A stretch of DNA of 64,000 nucleotides. Origin: Bog-473 sp963809825 (GTDB lineage: Bacteria; Actinomycetota; Acidimicrobiia; Acidimicrobiales; RAAP-2). The translations under genes were made by a program, and so were the position numbers. The stretch is taken from positions 124,001 through 188,000 of the forward strand of contig CAWELJ010000004.1 in NCBI GenBank assembly GCA_963809825.1, read 5' to 3'. Below the pieces are notes generated by a model. That model was not told the origin of the DNA and made no database searches. It saw nothing but the letters and a program-made list of their open reading frames with translations. Numbering within the stretch: the first letter of the stretch is position 1; each line of letters begins with the position of its first letter. Of this stretch, positions 1-6,594 are shown in pieces.

Positions 1-2
1 AC

Positions 3-455
3 TCGGGCGACCAGTGGGAGGCCGGGGGACAGACCTGGCAGCTGTGGGCCGTCGGTCCCGTCAACTTCACCAACCTGAGCACGTTCACCTGCGCTCCCGG
101 GACCATGGCGCTGCCGGCCGCCGCCACGGTCGGCCAGCAGTGGCACGGGCGGTGCACCGGAACCAACTCGGCCGTCAAGGGGCTGACCGTCAGTGCAGGC
201 CCGTACCGGTTCCTCGGCCTCGACACGGTGTCGGTCGGAGGCACGCCGGTCGCCGCCGCACATTTCCTGCGCCTGCGCACGGACTCGGGCGCGCAACAGG
301 GCACCGAGCGCTCCGAGGTCTGGTTCAGCACGCGGACCGGGCTCCCGTTGCGGATGCAGCAGGACCTCACGGTCAAGAGCTCGACGCCCTTCGGCACCTC
401 CACCTACACGCAGGCCGGGGTGTTCACCCTGAAGTCCGTCGTGGCCCATCGCTGA
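3..455 (+). CDS. C-terminal part of a protein of unknown function (cut by window edge)
   Basis: The reading frame is open from the first bases of the window to a TGA at 453-455, so the true start lies upstream. About 150 residues are visible. They are rich in Gly, Thr and Trp, with segments such as WFSTRTGLPLR and a final FTLKSVVAHR, which read like beta-strands of an exported protein. No catalytic motif is visible and I do not recognise the family. It converges on the amidohydrolase at 466, with 10 bases between the two stops. A methionine at base 105 could be read as a start, but the frame continues well upstream of it with coding-like codons. Function unknown. Confidence 0.6.
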   Translation, partial: SGDQWEAGGQTWQLWAVGPVNFTNLSTFTCAPGTMALPAAATVGQQWHGRCTGTNSAVKGLTVSAGPYRFLGLDTVSVGGTPVAAAHFLRLRTDSGAQQGTERSEVWFSTRTGLPLRMQQDLTVKSSTPFGTSTYTQAGVFTLKSVVAHR

Positions 456-465
456 GCCTCTTCGT

Positions 466-2010
466 CTATGACGGAAACCAGTTGGTGAGCGGCGATGCGA
501 GCCAGTCCAGGACCTGGCGCCGGGTCGTCGGTCCGTGCGGCTGCCACGGCGAAGGCAGCGCCCCCTCCGTGCGCAGGTGCGCGGCCTCCTGGATGTTGGC
601 GGTCAGCGGGTCGGCCGACAACCCGCACCTGGTGGCGGTCGGGTCGACGCCGAAGAGCGTGGCGGCGTTCAGGCCGAAGAGGCCCGCCTTGAGAGTGTCG
701 GTCAGGGCGGGGTACTGGTAGCGGTCTTGGAACTCGGCGGTGATCTGGAAGGCCCGCATCGCCATGATCTGCGCCTCGGGACTGCCGTACCAGATGGCGT
801 CGGTGCCCCACAGGACCCGCTGCTCCCCCACCCGGCTGAGCAGCTTCCCGAGCGCGTGCGCCGCCTGGTCGGGCTTGGTGAGCAGCTGGCGCCACTGCGT
901 GGCCACGTCGACCCAGACGTTGTCGTTCGGCGGCACGCCGTGGCGGTCGAGCGCGGCGAGCAGCGTGTCGATGCCGAGGGCTGCATTGGGGTCGTAGGGA
1001 CCTTCCACGTGCGAGGGGTCCCAGGCGGCGTGGTACACGACGAACTGCATGTCGGGGAACTGCCGCGAGACCGCCACGATGTCGTCAGGGTGGTTGAAAG
1101 CCGGATCGAAGTTCACCAGCGGGAGGCCCTTGTGGGCCACGAACACCTTCACCCCGAGGTCGTGCGCGTGCTGGATGACGGGCAGGCCGATGACGGGGTC
1201 CTCCAGCGAGAACCCCCGGCCGCCGGGGTTCCACGCCGTGTACACCTTGAACGCGCTGGGCCGACCGAGCTCCACCGCGTTCGACATCTCGTCGAGTGTC
1301 GCCGCCACGGCCCCGACGTTGGGGGCGATGACGTTCTCGACCAGGACCCTGCTGGCGCCGCCGCTGGTGAGACCGGCCGTGATGTCCTGCGTCGCCAAGG
1401 CCTCGGGGAACGGGATGGGCGCGTCGGAGGGACCCGAGTTCGGGACGTCCGTGAGCATCGCCATCGTCGTGCCGCTCGCGAGGAAGAGGTCGTGGAGATA
1501 GGTGGCGCGGTCCACGCAGTCCAGCTGGGAGGTGTCGGTGCAGCCCGGCGGGAGCATGGAGAGCACGAGCGACGTGGTCTCGGGCGCGTTCTGGACCCAG
1601 GGGCCGCTCGGGATCACGTGGTGGGTGTGCACGTCGAAGATGAACTCGGCGCCGGTCAGGGCGTCCTGGCACGCGGCGGCGTCCGTGGGCGGGGGCGTGG
1701 TGAACCGCCCTCCCCGGGGACGCGGGTTGGTGGTCGCCTGCGGGTGCGACGCCGAGGCGCAGCCGGCGAGCTCGAAAGCGGCGAGGGACGCCGCCACCGC
1801 CCCGGCGCCCTGCAGGAAGCGCCGGCGGTCCACACCCACCCGACGCGCCGCGTCGTCGATGGTGGTCCGGACGAGCTCGTTGACCTTGCGGTCCCGCGGG
1901 CCTTCGGGGGCCGGGACGAACTCGCCGTTGGACACCGGGCCCGCGGCGAGTGGGAGGTGATCGTCGTGCCGATCCCGCAACCGGCGGGAGAAGGGGCCGA
2001 TCCCAGCCAT
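466..2010 (-). CDS. Tat-exported amidohydrolase family protein
   Basis: This is a probable metal-dependent hydrolase of the amidohydrolase (TIM-barrel) superfamily, 514 residues. An N-terminal region carries a twin-arginine signal (DRRRFLQGAGAVAAS) followed by LAGC, which resembles a lipobox, so export by Tat and possible lipid anchoring outside the membrane are likely. The first metal motif is DVHTHH; later features are VAHKG, VVYHAAWD and the C-terminal LWGTDAIWYG, typical of amidohydrolase-2 proteins. The substrate cannot be read from sequence. The start at 2010 lacks a clear ribosome site; an in-frame GTG at 1935 would still include the signal peptide. It is the last gene of a minus-strand run with the genes at 2089 and 2837. 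Confidence 0.8.
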   Translation of the reverse strand: MAGIGPFSRRLRDRHDDHLPLAAGPVSNGEFVPAPEGPRDRKVNELVRTTIDDAARRVGVDRRRFLQGAGAVAASLAAFELAGCASASHPQATTNPRPRGGRFTTPPPTDAAACQDALTGAEFIFDVHTHHVIPSGPWVQNAPETTSLVLSMLPPGCTDTSQLDCVDRATYLHDLFLASGTTMAMLTDVPNSGPSDAPIPFPEALATQDITAGLTSGGASRVLVENVIAPNVGAVAATLDEMSNAVELGRPSAFKVYTAWNPGGRGFSLEDPVIGLPVIQHAHDLGVKVFVAHKGLPLVNFDPAFNHPDDIVAVSRQFPDMQFVVYHAAWDPSHVEGPYDPNAALGIDTLLAALDRHGVPPNDNVWVDVATQWRQLLTKPDQAAHALGKLLSRVGEQRVLWGTDAIWYGSPEAQIMAMRAFQITAEFQDRYQYPALTDTLKAGLFGLNAATLFGVDPTATRCGLSADPLTANIQEAAHLRTEGALPSPWQPHGPTTRRQVLDWLASPLTNWFPS

Positions 2011-2088
2011 TGGGGGAGGATACGCCCGCCCGGTCCTTCCCGGCCGGCAGGGTGCCCAGTCGCCCGGCGGTGGCGCCGGGGCGGCTCC

Positions 2089-2817
2089 TCAGCCTGACGA
2101 ACTGCCGGGCACGACGAGGTCGATCGAGTGCACGAACCTCTTCAAGAGCGTGAGGTTCGCCGTGGTGTGACCGTGAGCGCTGGCGATGTAGCTGATCCCG
2201 TCGACGGTCCATGCCAAGGCGAGGTGTCCGACGTAGGTGCCCTCTCCGTGCGCGGCTTTTCGCTCGACGGTCGGGCTGTCGTTCGGGCAGGTGAACTCCC
2301 TCGTGCTCCACGTGCCGATGCGTACCGTTCCCATGGCTCTCCCGCCGATGCACGGCTTCAGCGGATCATCGACCAATCGGTGCGCCTCGAGAGTCAGATG
2401 ACCAACAGGCTTGCCGTTGACCCCTGCGTAACCTTTGGGCACGTCGAATCCCTGGAGTTCGAGGAAGAAAATTGGGTAGTCGATCACTCCTTCCATCCCG
2501 ACACACGGGGGGAGTGATGACGCGGCACCCGAGGGTGGGGGGCATGACATCGCCGTGCCCGAGCGCGACGGCACCAGTCGTGGACACGGTACGGCGAACC
2601 CCACGCGGGTCGCCGCCACGACACATTCGTCGCGCAATCTGCTCGTGGCCGGGACGAGGCGGGGGATCGCTCGCGCCCTCTCGAGAGCGGGAGCCGAGAC
2701 CCCTCGGGCGGTGGCTGCGCTGGCAGACCAGCCCGCGGTCGCCACGACGAGGACACCGAGGGTGGCCGACAGGGCGAGTCCGACCGACGTTCGCACACGG
2801 GTCCGGCTGTCTGCCAC
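2089..2817 (-). CDS. Secreted protein of unknown function
   Basis: This 242-residue protein starts at a GTG. Residues 8-32 form a signal peptide with a hydrophobic core (VGLALSATLGVLVVATAGW) followed by an Ala-rich cleavage region, so it is probably exported. The mature part contains several Cys (DECVV, PCPRL, PPCVG, KPCIGG, FTCPND) that could form disulfides outside the cell. The second half reads like a compact folded domain (GYAGVNGKPVGHLTLEAHRL, YVGHLALAWTVDG). The frame stays open further upstream, but the signal peptide fixes the start. No known enzyme motif is visible. It lies between the amidohydrolase and the gene at 2837 on the same strand. Confidence 0.6.
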   Translation of the reverse strand: MADSRTRVRTSVGLALSATLGVLVVATAGWSASAATARGVSAPALERARAIPRLVPATSRLRDECVVAATRVGFAVPCPRLVPSRSGTAMSCPPPSGAASSLPPCVGMEGVIDYPIFFLELQGFDVPKGYAGVNGKPVGHLTLEAHRLVDDPLKPCIGGRAMGTVRIGTWSTREFTCPNDSPTVERKAAHGEGTYVGHLALAWTVDGISYIASAHGHTTANLTLLKRFVHSIDLVVPGSSSG

Positions 2818-2836
2818 GGACGTAGCGTATGGGCGC

Positions 2837-3412
2837 TCAGGCGCCCCCGACGATCGTGGCGGCGAGCGCCATCCGATGGTCCCTCGACCACGGCGGCCCC
2901 AACGTCGCCCGCGGGCCGTAGAGCACCTCGTTGGCCCGCGGGCCCAACATGCGGGCGGCCTCGTCCTCGACGTCCTTGGCGTCGTAGAGGTGGACGACCC
3001 AACCGCGTCGGGTTGCGAGTTCGGCCAGCACCTGGCAGTACATGACGGAGTCGGCACGGCTCTCGTAGGGAACGCGGCGCTGGACGGCGACGTCGTCGGG
3101 GAAATCGGCCGGCCACGCCCGGAGCGACACCGAGACGATCGGCTCGGGCGACGCGGCGGCGAGCTCGTCCAGCGCCGCCGACGTTGCCCGGGCGACCGAC
3201 GTCCGCACCTCCGCCACCAGCGCCGCGAGAGCCTCGTCGTCGAGAGGCTCCGCCGATCGGTGCAGGAGGTGTGGGCCACCCTCGTGGTGGATCGGTGCCG
3301 CCGGCGCGCCGGGTCCGATCAACTCGATCCTCCGACGGTCCACGACCCTGTGCTCCGGTGAGGCCGTGACGGCGACGGCCCAGCCGAAGTGATGGGCGAT
3401 GCCGAGGCGCAT
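2837..3412 (-). CDS. Conserved hypothetical protein
   Basis: A 191-residue soluble protein with no signal peptide or membrane segment. It opens with MRLGIAHHFGWAVAV, then has a central helical part (ALAALVAEVRTSVARA), a mixed segment with SVSLRAWPADFPDD, and a C-terminal VVHLYDAKDVEDEAARML. The composition and GC-rich third positions support coding. I do not recognise a catalytic motif and assign no function. It is the first gene of the minus-strand run ending at 466, and lies back-to-back with the small gene at 3529. Confidence 0.6.
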   Translation of the reverse strand: MRLGIAHHFGWAVAVTASPEHRVVDRRRIELIGPGAPAAPIHHEGGPHLLHRSAEPLDDEALAALVAEVRTSVARATSAALDELAAASPEPIVSVSLRAWPADFPDDVAVQRRVPYESRADSVMYCQVLAELATRRGWVVHLYDAKDVEDEAARMLGPRANEVLYGPRATLGPPWSRDHRMALAATIVGGA

Positions 3413-3516
3413 GCCAGTGAATCTTGCTCCCTACGAAAAGCGATCCCCACTGGACCAGGTTTCTGAACTCAGTGTGACCTAGGTGAACAATCCGTGTGCG
3501 GAAGGCAAACTTTCGG

Positions 3517-3522
3517 TAAACT
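3517..3522 (+). promoter_or_regulatory. Probable -10 element of a leaderless transcript
   Basis: TAAACT ends seven bases before the ATG at 3529. A transcription start at the usual distance would fall on or next to the A of the start codon, which fits leaderless translation, common in actinobacteria. No good -35 hexamer is visible. The stretch is A+T-rich compared with its surroundings. Confidence 0.4.
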
Positions 3523-3528
3523 CCCCTG

Positions 3529-3690
3529 ATGGACCATCGGACAGCGACGTGGGGTTGGCACCCGGATCCGTACCGGATCCATCAGGAACGCTACGTCTCG
3601 GTCGACGGCGTGGCCACAAAGCTCGTTCGGGACGGCGGGCAGGAGTCGTACGACCCACCACCGGACCCGACGGCACCGGGGGCCACCTGA
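3529..3690 (+). CDS. Small 53-residue protein with W-HPDP-RY motif
   Basis: A short gene encoding 53 residues: a core with ATWGWHPDPYRIHQERY and then DGVATKLVRDGG, ending in a Pro-rich tail. The W-x-x-DP-x-x-RY pattern resembles the short W-PDP-RYW motif (DUF2510-like) found at the start of many actinobacterial proteins, here as a stand-alone peptide. It has no signal peptide or membrane segment. There is no ribosome site, but a -10-like TAAACT sits just upstream, so it may be leaderless. Function unknown. The overlapping longer frame beginning at 3483 is low-complexity and unlikely to be coding. Confidence 0.6.
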   Translation: MDHRTATWGWHPDPYRIHQERYVSVDGVATKLVRDGGQESYDPPPDPTAPGAT

Positions 3691-3781
3691 CGCATCGGCC
3701 CCCGGCCGGCGACACTCGGGATCGCACTTCCCCCACCGAGCCGCTGGAGCCGCGGGATCCCCGCGATCGGGAGCCACGCGG

Positions 3782-4168
3782 TTAGGCCGTCACCTCTTGG
3801 CCGCCGTAAGTCGACAGGCCGTAGACCACCAGCACGCCCACGAAGATGTAGGTGAGCGACCACACCGGGTAGTAGGGCATCCACCAGATCGCGCTGATCG
3901 CCATGACGGCCCCGGCGAAGATCCCGAGCCACCGGCTGAACTGCGACCGGGCCAGGACCCCGAGGGCGCACACGATCAACACGATGGCCACGATGAGGTA
4001 CACCCAGCCGTAGGTCTTCAAGCTGTGGCCGAAGATCGCGTCTTGGAAGTTCTGCGGCAGCACGCCGCGGTACCGGAACGCCCACACCGCATCGAAGACC
4101 CGCATGATGCCGGCCACTCCGAGCACGATGGCTGCGAAGAGGAGCCAGCCCCGACCCTTTTCCTCCAT
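3782..4168 (-). CDS. Four-helix integral membrane protein (DUF7144-like)
   Basis: A 128-residue membrane protein with four hydrophobic segments: about residues 8-25 (LLFAAIVLGVAGIMRVF), 53-72, 78-95 and 99-118. The pattern, with GW near the N terminus, a conserved FDAVWAFRY loop and SRWLGIFAGAV in the middle, matches the small DUF7144-type membrane proteins of actinobacteria, whose function is unknown. The ATG at 4168 is preceded by GGGAGGGTGACACC, a good ribosome site, so the longer upstream frame is rejected. It is divergent from the membrane protein at 4370 across a 201-base intergenic region. Confidence 0.7.
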   Translation of the reverse strand: MEEKGRGWLLFAAIVLGVAGIMRVFDAVWAFRYRGVLPQNFQDAIFGHSLKTYGWVYLIVAIVLIVCALGVLARSQFSRWLGIFAGAVMAISAIWWMPYYPVWSLTYIFVGVLVVYGLSTYGGQEVTA

Positions 4169-4369
4169 GGTGTCACCCTCCCCCGACCGTTCGGGTCGTC
4201 GATCGCCTTCCGCGGAGCGATCGGATTTGCGGCAGACAACGCTAAATCCACCGCCCCTGCGCCGGGTGGATCCCGCCCAACTCCTTGACGGATCAGGCAT
4301 CCGCGTCCCGGGTATCCGGTCGGCCTACCGTGCGGGCTACGCCCCGGGAGCGTGGACACAGGGGGTCAC

Positions 4370-5056
4370 ATGACCGCAGTTCCGAGTGCAGTTCCGAGCC
4401 AATTCGTCGGCCTCGCCGGGGGCGTCGTCGCCGTGATCGCGGTGTTGATCGCGCTCTTCTCCATCGTCGTGCTGATCCCGATCATCCTGATCGTGGCCAA
4501 CCGGGCCGAGCCGGACCAGCGCGGGATGCGCCCACAGAGCGTCTATCTGTTCGGCATGAGCTTCGTCACCCTGCAGCTGACGTTCGCCGGCTCGGTGGTC
4601 ATCGTGACGTCGATCTTCTCCGTCATCGCGCCGCACGTCGAGCCCCTGACGAACTCCATCGCACGGGCCATCGTGATCGGCGGCCTCTTCGTCGTCCTCG
4701 CCGGCGGCACCCTGCTGCTGCACCTCGGCCGCGGCGTCGAGACCGCCCGGGGCGACGGCGGGGTGACCGGGCCGAACCTGCGCGTCATGCAGTCCTACGC
4801 CGCCCTCGTCGGCTTCATCTACTTCCTGCAGCTGTTGATCGCGCTGGCCGTCGCCATCTACCTGGTGTTCGCGCTCATCGCGCCCGGGGTCTTCGGCAGC
4901 TTCGGATCGAGCCGGAGCGGCACCCTCGCCATCCTGCTCGACCTCGTGTACGTGATGCTGGCGTCCGGCTACATCGTGGCCGCCCACTCGGCCATCGGCC
5001 CCTCGGCGTTCACGCGGCGGCGGGCCCCGGCCGTCGCCCCGGCCGCAGACGCATAG
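4370..5056 (+). CDS. Integral membrane protein of unknown function
   Basis: A 228-residue protein with about five membrane segments: residues 12-36, 57-82, 94-114, 136-162 and 176-197. A short loop after the first helix (VANRAEPDQRGMRPQ) and a cytosolic-looking loop with GRGVETARGDGG follow. The ATG at 4370 has a GGGGG ribosome site four bases upstream; an in-frame GTG at 4352 is possible but lacks one. The C terminus is Ala/Pro-rich. No transporter motif is evident and no family is recognised. It converges on the dioxygenase gene at 5067 with ten bases between stops. Confidence 0.65.
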   Translation: MTAVPSAVPSQFVGLAGGVVAVIAVLIALFSIVVLIPIILIVANRAEPDQRGMRPQSVYLFGMSFVTLQLTFAGSVVIVTSIFSVIAPHVEPLTNSIARAIVIGGLFVVLAGGTLLLHLGRGVETARGDGGVTGPNLRVMQSYAALVGFIYFLQLLIALAVAIYLVFALIAPGVFGSFGSSRSGTLAILLDLVYVMLASGYIVAAHSAIGPSAFTRRRAPAVAPAADA

Positions 5057-5066
5057 CCGGTTCCCC

Positions 5067-5999
5067 TCAGCGGGCGGGCCGGCCCCCGACCACCGAGGCG
5101 CGCTCCATCGTCCGGCGCTGGGGCCAGTAGTCGCTCGACGCGTAGTGCTGCACGGCGCGGTTGTCCCAGAACGCCACCGCGTCCTGCGACCACGTGAAGC
5201 GGCACTGGTGCTCCGGGGCGTCGGCCTGGCGGCACAGGCGGTCGAGGAGCGGACGGCTCTCGTCCTGGTCGAGGCCGTCGATGTGGCTGACGAACGGGCG
5301 GTTCACGTAGAGGTGGCGCCTCCCGGTGGCCGGGTGCCGGCAGACGACCGGGTGGCGCACCGGCGGGTACTGCTCCTGCGCGGCACGGCGCTGCTCCGAC
5401 GTCATGGTGTGCCCGAACGTCTGGGTGAAGTCGTGCACCGCATGGAGGCCCGCGATCTCCTCCTGCGTCGCCTCGTCCAGCGCGTCGTAGGCGGCGTACA
5501 TGTCGGAGAAAAGCGTGTCGCCGCCGTGGTCGGGGACGTCGATCGCGTGGAGGATCGCACCCATGGACGGGCGCTCCCGCCAGGTGACGTCGTGGTGCCA
5601 CGAGTTCTCGTAGCCGCTGACCTCCGCCGTCTTCTCGAAGCGGACGAGCTCGGGTTCACCCGTGTTCGAGGCCAGGAAGGGGTGGATCTCCAGGTTGCCG
5701 AAGCGGCGGGCGAAGGCGACGTGCTGCCGCGGCGTCAGCCGCTGGTCCCGGAAGAAGATGACCTTGTAGTCGAAGAGCGCCCGGCGCAGCTCGGCGATGG
5801 TCTCGTCCGGCAGGTCCGCGCCGAGGTCGACGCCCGAGATCTCTGCCCCCACCGTCGCACCCAGCCGGCGGGCGTCGAAGGTGCGCCACCGCAGCGTGGA
5901 CAGGCGGTCGCGCTCGGCCGCCACGTGTGTGAACGGACCCACCGCCACGTCGTAGCCCGGCAGGCGGAAGGCCCGTGGCCCGGCGCCGGTCGTCGTCAT
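5067..5999 (-). CDS. TauD/TfdA-family Fe(II)/2-oxoglutarate dioxygenase
   Basis: A 310-residue cytosolic non-heme iron dioxygenase. The fold signature begins with LGATVGAEISGVDL, then VIFFRDQRLTPRQHVAFARRFG. The iron ligands are visible as the HxD in WHHDVTW and the distal His in WDNRAVQHYA; the 2-oxoglutarate-binding Arg lies in the following RRTMERASV. The family couples oxidative decarboxylation of 2-oxoglutarate to hydroxylation of a substrate, classically taurine, 2,4-D or alkyl sulfates. The substrate here cannot be deduced, and no sulfonate transporter lies next to it. The ATG at 5999 has no ribosome site but a -10-like TATACA nine bases upstream, suggesting a near-leaderless transcript. 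Confidence 0.85.
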   Translation of the reverse strand: MTTTGAGPRAFRLPGYDVAVGPFTHVAAERDRLSTLRWRTFDARRLGATVGAEISGVDLGADLPDETIAELRRALFDYKVIFFRDQRLTPRQHVAFARRFGNLEIHPFLASNTGEPELVRFEKTAEVSGYENSWHHDVTWRERPSMGAILHAIDVPDHGGDTLFSDMYAAYDALDEATQEEIAGLHAVHDFTQTFGHTMTSEQRRAAQEQYPPVRHPVVCRHPATGRRHLYVNRPFVSHIDGLDQDESRPLLDRLCRQADAPEHQCRFTWSQDAVAFWDNRAVQHYASSDYWPQRRTMERASVVGGRPAR

Positions 6000-6008
6000 T
6001 GGCGGTAC

Positions 6009-6014
6009 TGTATA
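6009..6014 (-). promoter_or_regulatory. Probable -10 element for the dioxygenase gene
   Basis: On the minus strand TATACA sits nine bases before the ATG at 5999, which would put the transcription start within two or three bases of the start codon. No convincing -35 is visible. The neighbouring region 6000-6130 is the divergent promoter area shared with the gene at 6131. Confidence 0.4.
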
Positions 6015-6130
6015 GAAGGAGCGTCGAAGGCAGAGGGGCGAGGGGAACGGATGTGGCGAGACGGAGTGCACGCAGCACCGGGCGCGGCGCGCCCGCGTGA
6101 AGGTCCTGGTCGGGTCCCTGGGGCACCCCG

Positions 6131-6580
6131 ATGGCCAACTGGCCCACAAATGACGAAAGGGGCCGCCCGATCCTGCCGACAGGGGAGACAGACGCTCCCC
6201 CGAGGAAAGGCGACAACTCCGTGGTCCGACAGCCCGCATCCGGCGTAGCGGACGTGCGCGTGCGCTCGCGTGGGGCGGCCTCCCACCTGGACCGCCACGT
6301 CGCCGCACCCGCGCCGCGAGTCCGTCAGAAGATGTCCGACTCCACCTTGCAGCGCGCTGTGCGCAACGCCGTCGACGAGATCGCCGGCGTCGACGACCGG
6401 TTCCGGGTGACCCAGACCATGGCCACCCCCGGTTGGGGCGACGTGCTCTTCGTCGACGTGTACGCCAAGTCGAACGCCGACGTCCTCGAAGATCTCGACC
6501 CCGCCCTGCGCAAGCTCGTCGCCGTCTGCGCCGACTGGCCCTACGAGCGCGTCACCATCCGCTGGCGCATCACCCGCTGA
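6131..6580 (+). CDS. Small conserved hypothetical protein
   Basis: The convincing part is the C-terminal 83 residues, starting at an ATG at 6332 (MSDSTLQRAVRNAVDEIAG), with a mixed alpha/beta pattern and a strong end (YERVTIRWRITR). The frame is open back to an ATG at 6131 preceded by CTGGGGCACCCC, giving 149 residues, but that extension is Arg/Pro-rich and poorly structured, so the true start may well be 6332. No motif of known function is seen. It is divergent from the dioxygenase and converges on the ABC permease at 6595. Confidence 0.5.
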   Translation: MANWPTNDERGRPILPTGETDAPPRKGDNSVVRQPASGVADVRVRSRGAASHLDRHVAAPAPRVRQKMSDSTLQRAVRNAVDEIAGVDDRFRVTQTMATPGWGDVLFVDVYAKSNADVLEDLDPALRKLVAVCADWPYERVTIRWRITR

Positions 6581-6594
6581 TCCGCCTCACCTGA

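Noticed and set aside
535..2097. 520-codon plus-strand frame opposite the Tat amidohydrolase
   Set aside because: Mirror frame with biased Arg/Val/Gly content and no domain; the minus strand has signal peptide and metal motifs.
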